DNA of 40,361 nt from an uncultured Faecalibacterium sp. GTDB taxonomy: Bacteria; Bacillota; Clostridia; Oscillospirales; Ruminococcaceae. Below the pieces are notes generated by a model, which saw only the letters and a program-made list of their open reading frames with translations, was not told the DNA's origin and made no database searches. Location: assembly GCA_944385995.1 (NCBI GenBank), contig CALWZL010000015.1:1-40361 (forward strand). Reading direction: 5' to 3'. The position numbers and the translations under genes are program-made. Shown here piece after piece: positions 1 through 8,436 of the stretch. How positions within the stretch are numbered: the stretch's first letter is position 1; each line of letters opens with the position of its first letter.

Positions 1-348
1 GAGACCATCACCCTGGACAAGGAGAGCGCCCACTTCAAGGCCCAGCTGGCCCAGAAGTACGCCGACATCGTCTACAATGGCCAGTGGTTCACCCCGCTGC
101 GGGAGGCCCTGGACGCCTTCGCCAACAGCCTGGAAAAGACCGTCACCGGCGATGTCAAGCTCAAGCTGTACAAGGGCAACATGATCAACGCCGGCGTCAC
201 CTCTCCCTACACCCTGTACGATGAGCAGACCGCTTCCTTCGGTGAGGATGAGGACTACAACCAGGCAGATTCCGCCGGCTTCATCAACCTGTTCGGCCTG
301 TCCATCAAGGAGCGGGCCAAGCTGTCCAAGAGCTGGCCCAAGGACTGA
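1..348 (+). CDS. argG: argininosuccinate synthase, C-terminal part
   Basis: Only the last 115 residues are in the window; the gene enters from the left edge already open in frame 1 and stops at TGA 346-348. The residues match the C-terminal region of argininosuccinate synthase, the ATP-dependent enzyme that joins citrulline and aspartate, including the stretch [20 protein letters not shown] and the closing helix. It is the first visible gene of an arginine operon: argH follows 201 bases later. A hairpin terminator lies between them, so read-through or a promoter at the end of the gap may set the downstream level. Identity is sure from family knowledge and context; the start and regulation lie outside. 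Confidence 0.93.
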   Translation, partial: ETITLDKESAHFKAQLAQKYADIVYNGQWFTPLREALDAFANSLEKTVTGDVKLKLYKGNMINAGVTSPYTLYDEQTASFGEDEDYNQADSAGFINLFGLSIKERAKLSKSWPKD

Positions 349-443
349 TCCGCAGGAAAGACCGAAAAGCTTTCTTCCCCTTTGCCCGTTACCTCACACT
401 TTCCGGGCAAAGGTAACACCAACCGGCAGGGATGCCGGCGGCA

Positions 444-485
444 CCGCCGCAGGACGTGATTTTCCTGCGGCGGCTTTGCCGTTTT
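444..485 (+). terminator. intrinsic terminator/attenuator after argG
   Basis: An 11-bp perfect stem (CCGCCGCAGGA 444-454 with TCCTGCGGCGG 463-473) closes an 8-base loop and is followed by a broken T-rich tract ending in TTTTT at 481-485. The T-run begins several bases after the stem, so termination may be partial, in keeping with the arginine genes that continue 64 bases later. Confidence 0.65.
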
Positions 486-549
486 TCCGGCCAATCTTCC
501 CAAAAGGGACAGGGCCGGTCTTGTGATACTGTTTTGAAAGGAGCCCTAC

Positions 550-1950
550 ATGGCTGAACAACTCTGGAAAGGCCGCTTTTCCAAGGCGGTGGACTCCCGC
601 GTCAATGATTTCAATTCTTCCATCCGTTTCGATCAGCGGATGATCGCCCAGGACATGAAGGGCAGCGGCGTCCACGCCGCCATGCTGGCCCGGCAGGGGA
701 TTATTTCGGAGGCCGACTGCGAGGCGATTCTGGGGGGCCTGGCCTCCATCGCGGACGACCTGGCCTCGGGCAAGCTGGAGATTGACCCCAACGCCGAGGA
801 TGTCCACACCTTTGTGGAACAGACCCTGACCGCCCGGATCGGGGACGCCGGCAAGCGCCTCCACACCGGCCGCAGCCGGAACGATCAGGTGGCCCTGGAT
901 ATCCGCCTCACCCTGCGGGATGAGAGCAAGCGGCTCCAGGGACTGATCGCGGATTTGATCCGGGTCATCTGCAAGAAGGCCGGCGAAAATACCGACGCCG
1001 TCATGCCCGGCTATACCCACCTGCAGCGGGCCCAGCCGGTGACCTTCGGCCACGCCCTGATGGCCTATGCCTGGATGCTGCTGCGGGATCTGGGCCGCTT
1101 TGCCGACGCCACCCGCCGGATGGACAGTCAGTGCCCCCTGGGGTCGGGCGCTCTGGCCGGCACCACCTATCCCCTGGACCGGGATTTCACCGCCGAAAAG
1201 CTGGGCTTTGCCGCCCCCTGCCCCAACAGCATGGACGGCGTGTCCGACCGTGATTTCTGCATCGAGCTGGCTTCCGCCATGGCGGTCTGCATGATGCACC
1301 TGTCCCGCCTGTCGGAGGAAATCATCCTCTGGTGCAGCTGGGAATTCAAGTTTGTGGAGCTGGACGATGCCTTCACCACCGGCTCTTCCATCATGCCCCA
1401 GAAGAAAAACCCCGATGTCACCGAGCTGATCCGGGGCAAGACCGGCCGGGTGTACGGCGATCTGAACACCCTGCTGGTGATGATGAAGGGCCTGCCCCTG
1501 GCCTACAACAAGGACATGCAGGAGGACAAGGAGGCCATCTTCGACGCCGTCGACACCCTGTCCCTCTGCCTGACCACCATCACCCCCATGCTGGACACCA
1601 TGCGGACCCTGCCCGCCAATATGCGCCGGGCCGCGGCCGCCGGTTTCATCAACGCCACCGACTGCGCCGACTACCTGACCAAGAAGGGGATGCCCTTCCG
1701 GGATGCCTACAAGCTGACCGGTCAGATGGTGGCCGACTGCATCGCCAACAACAAAGTCCTGGAGGAGCTGACGATGGAGGAGTTCCAGCGCTACAGCTCC
1801 CTGTTTGACCAGGATGTGTATGCGGCGGTGGATCTGGTCAACTGCTGCGAGGGCCGCACCAGCTACGGCGGCCCCGGCGCGGCCAGCGTCCGCCGTCAGA
1901 TAGAACAGGCCGAGGCTGCCCTCGCCGCCTGGGAGGAGGCCAACGCATGA
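550..1950 (+). CDS. argH: argininosuccinate lyase
   Basis: This 466-residue protein, the usual family length, cleaves argininosuccinate to arginine and fumarate in the cytoplasm. The fumarase/aspartase superfamily signature GSSIMPQKKNPD is present at about residues 280-291 and holds the catalytic serine loop; TGRSRNDQ near residue 110 and GYTHLQRAQPVTFGH near residue 155 are the other two conserved regions. The start has an AAAGGAG ribosome site at 536-542. It sits after argG and overlaps argC by four bases (ATGA), which suggests translational coupling. Confidence 0.97.
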   Translation: MAEQLWKGRFSKAVDSRVNDFNSSIRFDQRMIAQDMKGSGVHAAMLARQGIISEADCEAILGGLASIADDLASGKLEIDPNAEDVHTFVEQTLTARIGDAGKRLHTGRSRNDQVALDIRLTLRDESKRLQGLIADLIRVICKKAGENTDAVMPGYTHLQRAQPVTFGHALMAYAWMLLRDLGRFADATRRMDSQCPLGSGALAGTTYPLDRDFTAEKLGFAAPCPNSMDGVSDRDFCIELASAMAVCMMHLSRLSEEIILWCSWEFKFVELDDAFTTGSSIMPQKKNPDVTELIRGKTGRVYGDLNTLLVMMKGLPLAYNKDMQEDKEAIFDAVDTLSLCLTTITPMLDTMRTLPANMRRAAAAGFINATDCADYLTKKGMPFRDAYKLTGQMVADCIANNKVLEELTMEEFQRYSSLFDQDVYAAVDLVNCCEGRTSYGGPGAASVRRQIEQAEAALAAWEEANA

Positions 1951-2885
1951 GTTACAAAGTTTTCATTGACGGTTCGTCGGGCACCACCGGCCTGCGGATT
2001 GCCGACCGGCTGGCCGGCCGCCCCGAGCTGGAACTGCTGACCATTGCCGAGGCCGACCGGAAAAAGGTGGAAAAGCGGGCCGAGGTCATCAACTCCGCCG
2101 ACCTGGCTTTCCTCTGCCTGCCGGATGCGGCCTCCAAAGAGGTGATCCCCCTGGTAAACCCGGAAGTCAAGGTGCTGGACACCTCCACCGCCTTCCGCAC
2201 CGCCCCGGGCTGGGTCTACGGCTTCCCCGAGCTGCGGGGCCAGCGGGAGAAAATCCGCACCGCCAACCGGGTGGCGGTGCCGGGCTGTCATGCCTCCGGC
2301 TTCATCGTGCTGGCCCGGCCCCTGGTGGAACTGGGCCTGGTGCCGGCGGATTATCCCTTCAGCTGCCACAGCCTCACCGGCTATTCCGGCGGCGGCAAGA
2401 AGATGATCGCCGAGTATGAGGACGCCAACCGTCCCGGCCTCTACAGCACCCCCCGGGCCTACGGTCTGACCCTCCATCACAAGCACCTGCCCGAAATGAA
2501 GGTGATTTCGGGCCTGACGGCGGCCCCCATCTTCTGCCCCATTGTGGATGACTACTATTCGGGCATGGAGGTCACCGTCCCCCTGCGGATGGAGCTGCTG
2601 AACGGCGTCACCCCCGAGGCCATCGCCCAGGCGCTGGCCGACTATTACGCCGGAGAAAAACTGTTTACCGTCCATCCCCTGGACCAGCTGCCCGGGGATG
2701 GGATGCTGGCCGCCGGCGCCCTCCAGGGCACCGACCGGATCGAGCTGTACACCACCGCCAGCCCCGACGGCAGCCAGATGCTGCTGATCTCCCTGTTCGA
2801 CAACCTGGGCAAGGGTTCGTCGGGGGCGGCAGTCCAGTGCATGAACATCATGCTGGGGCTGGAGGAGACGGCCGGGCTGGAATAA
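1947..2885 (+). CDS. argC: N-acetyl-gamma-glutamyl-phosphate reductase, short type 2
   Basis: This 312-residue enzyme reduces N-acetylglutamyl phosphate to the semialdehyde with NADPH. The N-terminal VFIDGSSGTTGLRIADRL nucleotide-binding motif and the catalytic cysteine in VPGCHASGF mark it as ArgC. The length and the FIDG..GTTG start fit the shorter type-2 branch rather than the 335-345 residue type-1 enzymes. The start codon overlaps the argH stop codon. It has no ribosome site clearly separate from the argH end, so coupling to argH translation is likely. After the stop, a 225-base gap with palindromes separates it from argJ. Confidence 0.95.
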   Translation: MSYKVFIDGSSGTTGLRIADRLAGRPELELLTIAEADRKKVEKRAEVINSADLAFLCLPDAASKEVIPLVNPEVKVLDTSTAFRTAPGWVYGFPELRGQREKIRTANRVAVPGCHASGFIVLARPLVELGLVPADYPFSCHSLTGYSGGGKKMIAEYEDANRPGLYSTPRAYGLTLHHKHLPEMKVISGLTAAPIFCPIVDDYYSGMEVTVPLRMELLNGVTPEAIAQALADYYAGEKLFTVHPLDQLPGDGMLAAGALQGTDRIELYTTASPDGSQMLLISLFDNLGKGSSGAAVQCMNIMLGLEETAGLE

Positions 2886-3016
2886 TCCCGCCCACCCGCC
2901 CTCAGCGGAATCCCCCGCGGCTGCGCCGCCGCCCCCCGTCGGGGCTCGGTGCCGGCGCCGGCAGGATTGAGGGAAAGGTGCAGAAGGTACCGCACGGTTC
3001 AGAGGAGTCCCCCCTC

Positions 3017-3050
3017 TGCCGCTGCGCGGCATCTCCCCCGCTGGGGGAGA
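3017..3050. repeat. double-hairpin intergenic palindromic repeat
   Basis: Two neighbouring hairpins occupy the argC-argJ gap: TGCCGC-tgc-GCGGCA at 3017-3031 and TCTCCCCC-gct-GGGGGAGA at 3032-3050. This layout, a short GC stem followed by a C-run/G-run stem, resembles the dispersed palindromic repeats often found between genes in Oscillospiraceae. A related set occurs at 27781-27840. No coding signal is seen in the gap apart from the argJ ribosome site. Confidence 0.55.
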
Positions 3051-3110
3051 CAGCCCCTGCGCACCCTGCGGAATCAGAGGAACTGGAAAGGATATCGAAG
3101 GAGGAATAGC

Positions 3111-4337
3111 ATGAAGTATCAGGAGGTTGCGGGCGGCATCTGCGCCCCCAAAGGTTTCGCGGCGTCGGGTGTCCATTGCGGCATCCGCGCCAATCACACC
3201 AAGTACGACCTGGCCCTCATCAAGGCCGAGGTCCGCTGTGCGGCGGCGGGCGTCTACACCACCAATAAGGTCTGCGGCGCACCCATCAAGGTGGACCGCG
3301 CCCACCTGGCCGACGGCTACGCCCAGGCCATCCTGGTCAACAGCGGCAACGCCAACACCTGCGCCGCCAACGGCGTGGAACTGGCCGAGGAATGCTGCCG
3401 CCTGACCGGTGAGGCCCTGGGCATCCCGGCCGAGGACGTGCTGCCCGCCTCCACCGGCGTCATCGGCCAGCCCATGGTGATTGATCCCTTTGCAGCGGGT
3501 ATCCCGGCGGCGGCCGCCAAGCTGGCCGCCACTGCCGAAGGCAGCGCCGACGCCGCCACCGCCATCATGACCACCGACACCCACAAGAAGGAATACGCCA
3601 TCCAGTTTGAGCTGGGGGGCAAGACCTGCACCGTGGGCGCCATCGGCAAGGGCAGCGGCATGATCGCCCCCAACATGGCCACCATGCTGGCTTTCTACAC
3701 CACCGATGCGGCGGTCAGCCCCGCCATGCTCCAGAAGGCCCTGCGGGAAGTGGTGCCCGGCACCTACAACCAGATGAGCGTGGACCTGGACACCTCCACC
3801 AACGACACCCTGATCGTCATGGCCTCTGGGCTGGCGGGCAACCCGGTGGTGGACGCCGAGGGCCCTGACTATGACGCCTTTGTGGCGGCCCTGACCGCCA
3901 TTGCCGAGCACATGTGCGCCGAGCATGCCGGGGACGGCGAGGGCGCCACCCACCTGATTACCTGCGAGGTCACCGGCGCCCCCGATCTCAAGACCGCCCG
4001 GGCTGTCTCCCGCAGCGTCATCTGCTCCAACTTGTTCAAGGCGGCGGTCTTTGGCCGGGACGCCAACTGGGGCCGGATTCTCTGCGCCATCGGCTACACC
4101 CCCGGGGATTTCTCCATCGACAAGGTCTGCGTCTGGCTGTCCAGCGCCGCCGGCGAGGTGTATGTCTGCGAGAACGCGGCCTATCACCCCTACAGCGAGG
4201 AGGAGGCCGCCAAAGTGCTGGCCGAACACGACATCCTGGTGAAGGTGGACATGGGTCTGGGCAGTGCCAGCGCCAAGGCATGGGGCTGCGATTTGACCTA
4301 TGACTATGTGAAGATCAACGGGGATTACAGGACCTGA
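3111..4337 (+). CDS. argJ: bifunctional ornithine acetyltransferase / N-acetylglutamate synthase
   Basis: The protein has 408 residues from the ATG at 3111, chosen because AAGGAGGA at 3098-3105 sits just upstream and the homologous N-terminus begins near here; a longer in-frame start at 2949 lacks such support. ArgJ moves the acetyl group from N-acetylornithine to glutamate and cleaves itself before a threonine. That self-cleavage site is visible in GKGSGMIAPNMATMLAF, about residues 180-196, as the Ala-Thr-Met-Leu step. No argA or argE occurs in the operon, so ArgJ probably provides both acetyl recycling and priming; whether it is truly bifunctional cannot be told from sequence alone. Confidence 0.95.
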   Translation: MKYQEVAGGICAPKGFAASGVHCGIRANHTKYDLALIKAEVRCAAAGVYTTNKVCGAPIKVDRAHLADGYAQAILVNSGNANTCAANGVELAEECCRLTGEALGIPAEDVLPASTGVIGQPMVIDPFAAGIPAAAAKLAATAEGSADAATAIMTTDTHKKEYAIQFELGGKTCTVGAIGKGSGMIAPNMATMLAFYTTDAAVSPAMLQKALREVVPGTYNQMSVDLDTSTNDTLIVMASGLAGNPVVDAEGPDYDAFVAALTAIAEHMCAEHAGDGEGATHLITCEVTGAPDLKTARAVSRSVICSNLFKAAVFGRDANWGRILCAIGYTPGDFSIDKVCVWLSSAAGEVYVCENAAYHPYSEEEAAKVLAEHDILVKVDMGLGSASAKAWGCDLTYDYVKINGDYRT

Positions 4338-4367
4338 GACCGGGCCTGAGAGTGGGAAACGAGAGAT

Positions 4368-5222
4368 ATGAAAAACGAAGAGATGGCCCTCCTTTTTTCG
4401 GAGGCAACACCCTACATCCAGAAATACCATGGCAAGACGATGGTCATCAAGTACGGCGGCAACGCGATGATCAACGAGGATTTGAAGAATGCCGTCATGA
4501 ACGACCTGGTCACCCTGACCCTGCTGGGGGTCCGGGTGGTTCTGGTCCACGGCGGCGGCCCGGCCATCAATGACATGCTGAAAAAGGTGGGGGTCGAGAG
4601 CCACTTTGTGGGGGGCCTGCGGGTCACCGACCAGGCCACCATGGAGATCGTCCAGCAGGTGCTGGCCGGCAAGGTCAACAAGGACCTGGTGGCCAAGCTC
4701 CGGGGCCGGGGCGTGGGCCTGTGCGGCATGGACGGCCAGATGCTCCGGTGCGCCGAGATGGATTCCCGGCTGGGCTATGTGGGCGAGGTGATCCATGTGG
4801 ACACCACCCTGATTTCCAGCCTGCTGGACCGGGGGTATATCCCGGTCATCGCCACCGTGGGCATGGACGACCTGGGCCAGCCCTACAACGTCAACGCCGA
4901 CACGGCGGCGGCCCAGATCGCCATCGCCCTCAAGGCCGAAAAGCTGGTATCCATGACCGATATTGCCGGCCTGCTGCGGGATAAGGACGACGAGAGCACC
5001 CTGATTCCCGAGGTGGAGGTCAGCGAGATCGAGGGCTACAAGGCGGCCGGCATCATTGCCGGCGGCATGATCCCCAAGATCGGCGGCATGGCCGACGCCA
5101 TCTACCAGGGGGTCCACGAGGCGGTCATCATCGACGGCCGGGTTCCCCACACCGTTTTGCTGGAGCTGTTCTCCAACCGCGGTTCCGGCACCCGGTTCTA
5201 CCGCCGCAGCCACAGGGAATAA
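4368..5222 (+). CDS. argB: acetylglutamate kinase
   Basis: This 284-residue amino acid kinase phosphorylates N-acetylglutamate, usually the arginine-feedback step of the pathway. It carries the KYGGNAM motif near residue 28, the glycine-rich LVHGGGPAIND near residue 62, and the C-terminal AGGMIPKI motif seen in the family. The N-terminal helix before the kinase core (MALLFSEATPYIQKYHGKT) resembles the extra helix of arginine-sensitive hexameric enzymes, so feedback inhibition is likely. The ribosome site is weak (GGGAAACGAGAG). It lies 30 bases after argJ and 72 before argD. Confidence 0.96.
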   Translation: MKNEEMALLFSEATPYIQKYHGKTMVIKYGGNAMINEDLKNAVMNDLVTLTLLGVRVVLVHGGGPAINDMLKKVGVESHFVGGLRVTDQATMEIVQQVLAGKVNKDLVAKLRGRGVGLCGMDGQMLRCAEMDSRLGYVGEVIHVDTTLISSLLDRGYIPVIATVGMDDLGQPYNVNADTAAAQIAIALKAEKLVSMTDIAGLLRDKDDESTLIPEVEVSEIEGYKAAGIIAGGMIPKIGGMADAIYQGVHEAVIIDGRVPHTVLLELFSNRGSGTRFYRRSHRE

Positions 5223-5294
5223 CAGCCCCTGTCCCTCTCCTTTCCGGCGGGCCGGAAAGATTCACGACTGCATCCAGATCAGGGAGGAAACAAG

Positions 5295-6488
5295 ATGAAT
5301 TCCGAGAAAGTCATTGCGCGGGACAACGACTACGTCCTGCATACCTATAACCGCAACCCCATCGTCATCGAGAAGGGCCACGGCCTCCACGCCTATGGTC
5401 CCGAGGGCCAGAATTACCTGGACTTCACCAGCGGCATCGGGGTGAACAGCCTGGGCTACTGCGACCTGAACTGGGCCGAGGCGGTTTCCAAGCAAGCCCA
5501 CAAGCTCCAGCACACCTCCAACCTCTACTACACCGCCCCCTGCTCCAAGCTGGCCAAGCGGCTGTGCCGCCGCACCGGCATGAGCAAGGTGTTCTTCGGC
5601 AATTCGGGGGCCGAGGCCAACGAGGGCGCCATCAAGGCGGCCCGGAAGTACAGCTTTGACCACTACGGCGAGGGCCGGGACCAGATCATCACCCTGGTGA
5701 ACAGCTTCCACGGCCGGACCCTGGCCACCCTGACCGCCACCGGCCAGGACACCTTCCACCACTACTTCGGACCCTTCAACGACGGCTTTGTCTACACCCC
5801 GGCGGGAGACATCGAAGCGCTGACCAAGCTGGTGGACAAGCAGACCTGCGCCGTCATGCTGGAGCTGGTCCAGGGCGAGGGCGGCGTGGTGCCCCTGGAT
5901 CAGGAATACGTCCAGGCAGTCCGCTCCCTCTGCGACGAAAAGGACCTGGTCCTGATTGTGGACGAAGTCCAGACCGGCGTGGGCCGCACCGGCACCTTCC
6001 TGGCCTGTGAACAGTTCAACCTCCGGCCCGACATCGTCACCCTGGCCAAGGGCCTGGGGGGCGGCCTGCCCATCGGCGCGGTCCTGATGAATGAGAAGGT
6101 GGCCGCCGGGATGGGGCCCGGCAGCCACGGCTCCACCTTCGGCGGCAACCCGGTGGTCTGCGCCGGCGCCAACGTGGTGATGGACCGTCTGGACGAGAGC
6201 TTCCTGGCCGGTGTGCGGGAGCACGCCGCCCAGCTGCGGGCCGGCCTGGAAAAGCTGCCCCATGTGAAGGCCGTCACCGGCCTGGGCCTGATGCTGGGCA
6301 TCCAGTTCGAGGACGGCATCAGCGCGGCGGATGTGCTGGCCGCCTGCCGGGAGCGGGGCCTGCTGGTCCTGACCGCCAAGACCCGTCTGCGTCTGCTGCC
6401 GCCCCTGGTGGTGACCGCCCACGACATCGAGCGGGCCCTGATTATTCTGGATGAGGTGCTGTGCGGGTTTGACCCGGTCCAGTCCTGA
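5295..6488 (+). CDS. argD: acetylornithine aminotransferase
   Basis: This is a 397-residue class-III PLP aminotransferase that converts N-acetylglutamate semialdehyde to N-acetylornithine. Family landmarks are FTSGIGVNSLGY near residue 45, the NSGAEANEGAIK cofactor loop near 100, the VDEVQTGVGRTG aspartate motif near 220, and the PLP lysine in LAKGLGGGLPIGA near residue 250. GGGAGGAAACAAG just before the ATG is a good ribosome site. The operon context favours acetylornithine over other omega-amino substrates. Confidence 0.96.
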   Translation: MNSEKVIARDNDYVLHTYNRNPIVIEKGHGLHAYGPEGQNYLDFTSGIGVNSLGYCDLNWAEAVSKQAHKLQHTSNLYYTAPCSKLAKRLCRRTGMSKVFFGNSGAEANEGAIKAARKYSFDHYGEGRDQIITLVNSFHGRTLATLTATGQDTFHHYFGPFNDGFVYTPAGDIEALTKLVDKQTCAVMLELVQGEGGVVPLDQEYVQAVRSLCDEKDLVLIVDEVQTGVGRTGTFLACEQFNLRPDIVTLAKGLGGGLPIGAVLMNEKVAAGMGPGSHGSTFGGNPVVCAGANVVMDRLDESFLAGVREHAAQLRAGLEKLPHVKAVTGLGLMLGIQFEDGISAADVLAACRERGLLVLTAKTRLRLLPPLVVTAHDIERALIILDEVLCGFDPVQS

Positions 6489-6502
6489 ACAAGGAGGACG
6501 AC

Positions 6503-7417
6503 ATGAAGCATCTGCTGAAAATGAACGACCTGACCCGGGAGGAAGTGTACCACATCCTGGACGTGGCCGACGAGCTGAAGGCCGACCAGAAGGCGGGCAA
6601 AACCCCGCCCCTGCTGGCGGGCAAGAGCGTGGCCCTGATGTTCTCCAAGACTTCCACCCGGACCCGCACCAGCTTCGAGGTGGGCGTCTACCAGCTGGGT
6701 GGCCTGGGCAGCTATATGAATGCCGTCACCGAGCTGCAGGCCGCCCGCGGCGAGCCTTTGCGGGATACCGCCCGGGTGCTGGGCCGGTATTACGACTGCA
6801 TTGTCTGGCGGACCTACCGTCAGCGGGACCTGGAAGAGCTGGCCGAGTATGCCGGGGTGCCGGTCATCAACGGCCTGACCGACTACGCCCATCCCTGCCA
6901 GGTGCTGGCCGACCTGATGACCATCCGGGAGCGCCGGGGAACCCTGGCAGGGCAGAAGCTCTGTTTTGTGGGGGACGGCAACAACATGGCCAACAGTCTG
7001 ATCGTGGGCGGCCTGCTGGCCGGAATGCAGGTCACCTGCGTCTGTCCCCCGGCCTACCGTCCCGCCGCCGATGTCCTGATGTTCGCCCATAAGTACGGTT
7101 CGGCCTTCACCCTCCTCCACGACCCCAAAGAGGGGGTCAAGGACGCCGACGTGGTGGTCACCGCCGTCTGGAACAACACCGTCGGCGAGGAGGAAGCCGA
7201 GCGCCGGATGCGGGATTTCCAGGGCTATCAGCTGACCAGCCAGCTCCTGAAAGAGGCCAGGCCCGACGCCATGGTGCTCCACTGCCTGCCTGCCCACCGG
7301 GGCGAGGAAATCTCGGGCGCGGTCTTTGAGGACCACGCCGACGAGATCTTCACCGAGGCGGAAAACCGCCTCCACGTCCAGAAGGCCGTCCTGGCCATTC
7401 TGCTGGCCGGCAAGTAA
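6503..7417 (+). CDS. argF: ornithine carbamoyltransferase
   Basis: This 304-residue enzyme makes citrulline from ornithine and carbamoyl phosphate. The carbamoyl-phosphate loop KTSTRTRTSFE lies near residue 50, the HPCQVLADL motif near 130, and the ornithine/active-site motif VLHCLPAHRGEEISG near 255. AAGGAGG at 6491-6497 gives a strong ribosome site 14 bases after argD ends. It is the last gene of the run; a terminator follows at once. Together with argG-D it completes the route from glutamate to arginine. Confidence 0.96.
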   Translation: MKHLLKMNDLTREEVYHILDVADELKADQKAGKTPPLLAGKSVALMFSKTSTRTRTSFEVGVYQLGGLGSYMNAVTELQAARGEPLRDTARVLGRYYDCIVWRTYRQRDLEELAEYAGVPVINGLTDYAHPCQVLADLMTIRERRGTLAGQKLCFVGDGNNMANSLIVGGLLAGMQVTCVCPPAYRPAADVLMFAHKYGSAFTLLHDPKEGVKDADVVVTAVWNNTVGEEEAERRMRDFQGYQLTSQLLKEARPDAMVLHCLPAHRGEEISGAVFEDHADEIFTEAENRLHVQKAVLAILLAGK

Positions 7418-7431
7418 GAAAATTTGCGCAA

Positions 7432-7470
7432 AACCCGCCGGGAAGGTTGACGTTCCGGCGGGTTTTTGTT
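7432..7470 (+). terminator. terminator of the arginine operon
   Basis: AACCCGCCGG (7432-7441) pairs with CCGGCGGGTT (about 7455-7464), followed by a T-run. The loop contains the -35 box of the next promoter. Confidence 0.85.
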
Positions 7471-7475
7471 ATAAT
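7447..7475 (+). promoter_or_regulatory. sigma-A-type promoter of tRNA-Ser, inside the argF terminator
   Basis: TTGACG at 7447-7452, a 17-base spacer and TATAAT at 7470-7475 make a near-consensus housekeeping promoter. The -35 box lies in the loop of the argF terminator and the spacer covers its 3' arm and T-run. Transcription would begin about 7482, some 40 bases before the tRNA. Confidence 0.8.
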
Positions 7476-7523
7476 AATAGGGCTGTAGCGGATGCCGGAG
7501 GCAGACGCCGTGGCCCCATATCT

Positions 7524-7612
7524 GGAGACGTATCGAAGTGGTCGCAACGAGCTTGACTCGAAATCAAGTTGTCCGCAAGGGCACGTGGGTTCGAATCCCA
7601 CCGTCTCCGCCA
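7524..7612 (+). tRNA. tRNA-Ser (anticodon CGA)
   Basis: This is an 89-base type-II tRNA. The acceptor arm GGAGACG (7524-7530) pairs with CGTCTCC (7602-7608), then discriminator G and an encoded CCA (7610-7612). The anticodon arm CTTGA-CTCGAAA-TCAAG gives anticodon CGA, which reads UCG serine codons. A long variable arm (stem TGTCC/GGGCA) and a T arm containing GGTTCGAATCC are clear. Long variable arm plus CGA anticodon makes serine secure. It has its own promoter and terminator. Confidence 0.95.
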
Positions 7613-7615
7613 GAC

Positions 7616-7653
7616 AAAAAGCCAGTGGCTGAAAAGCCGCTGGCTTTTTGTTG
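7616..7653. terminator. bidirectional terminator, tRNA-Ser and ars module
   Basis: AAAAAGCCAGTGGCT-gaaa-AGCCGCTGGCTTTTT is a long hairpin with one internal mismatch and flanking A- and T-runs. It can stop the tRNA transcript on the plus strand and the convergent ars transcript, whose last gene ends at 7666, on the minus strand. Confidence 0.88.
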
Positions 7654-7665
7654 TTTGTGCCGTTT

Positions 7666-8091
7666 TCAGAGTGCGGCGGGGATTTGGGTCCCGGCCTGCA
7701 GGTCGGCTTTGAGGGCCAGAACCCGGGCCTCGATCCGGGCGATGACGGCCCGGAACACTTCGTCGCTCTGGCCGGTGGGGTCCTCCAGGCCCCAGTCCTC
7801 CCGGCGGCGGCAGGGCAGCGCCGGGCACTGGACGTTGCAGCCCATGGTGACGACCACATCCACCGGCGGCAGCTCGGACAGGAGCTTGCTGCGCTGGGTC
7901 TGTTCCATGTCGATGCCGTAGATCTCCTTCATCAGCCGGACGGCGTCGGGGTTGATGCGGGGCTTGGTCTCGGTCCCCGCCGAATAGCTGTCAAAGACAT
8001 CGGCGGCCAGATGGCGGCCCAGGGCCTCGGCAATCTGGCTCCGGCAGGAATTGTGGACGCAGACAAAGGCGACTTTGGGTTTGTGGTCCAT
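7666..8091 (-). CDS. arsC: arsenate reductase, low-molecular-weight phosphatase type
   Basis: This 141-residue protein has the phosphatase P-loop CVHNSCRS at residues 11-18, with Cys11 as the expected nucleophile, and the MGCNVQCPALPC cluster near residues 82-93, followed by EDWGLEDPTG. Those two further cysteines are where thioredoxin-coupled ArsC enzymes relay the disulfide. It likely reduces arsenate to arsenite in the cytoplasm. It is the last gene of the arsR-permease-thioredoxin-like run, five bases after the preceding gene. A tyrosine phosphatase role cannot be excluded, but the extra cysteines and context favour arsenate. Confidence 0.85.
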   Translation of the reverse strand: MDHKPKVAFVCVHNSCRSQIAEALGRHLAADVFDSYSAGTETKPRINPDAVRLMKEIYGIDMEQTQRSKLLSELPPVDVVVTMGCNVQCPALPCRRREDWGLEDPTGQSDEVFRAVIARIEARVLALKADLQAGTQIPAAL

Positions 8092-8096
8092 GGCTG

Positions 8097-8417
8097 TTAC
8101 CCTCTGGCCTTCTGAATCAGGGCCTTGGCTTCCTCCTGGCTCAGCACCTTGCCGTAGGACACCACCTGACCGTCCACCACCAGGGCCGGGGTGGACATGA
8201 CCCCGTAGGATGCAATCTCGGCGAAGTCGGTGACATGGTCAATGGCGGGGTCCATCCCCAGCTCGGTCAGGGCCGCCCGGGCCGATGCCTCCAGGGCGCG
8301 GCACTTGGGGCAGCCGGAGCCCAGGACCTTGACGGCGGCATTTTGATTGCCGGCCCCGGGCTGGCAGCTGCCGGAACAGCAGCAGGATGTGTTTTTCTTG
8401 TTTCCAAACAGTCCCAT
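8097..8417 (-). CDS. thioredoxin-like small redox protein with Cys-rich N-terminus
   Basis: The 106-residue product has a thioredoxin-3-type fold (redox-active disulfide protein 2 family): the motif GSGCPKCRALE puts a CxxC at residues 36-39, and the cis-proline region is seen in GVMSTPALVVDG. Before it lies a glycine-rich stretch with CCC at 12-14 and Cys18. These extra cysteines are not part of the fold and may bind a metal or metalloid. It sits between the permease and the arsenate reductase, so a role as electron donor or metalloid carrier is likely by inference. The adjoining stop and start leave little room for separate promoters. Confidence 0.82.
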   Translation of the reverse strand: MGLFGNKKNTSCCCSGSCQPGAGNQNAAVKVLGSGCPKCRALEASARAALTELGMDPAIDHVTDFAEIASYGVMSTPALVVDGQVVSYGKVLSQEEAKALIQKARG

Positions 8418-8436
8418 AGTAAAAGTACCTCCTGTG

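Noticed and set aside
1896-5213. 1105-codon open frame on the minus strand
   Set aside because: It runs antisense to argH-argC-argJ-argB, is low in complexity (Gly/His/Val-rich) and has no ribosome site; it is a GC-rich shadow.
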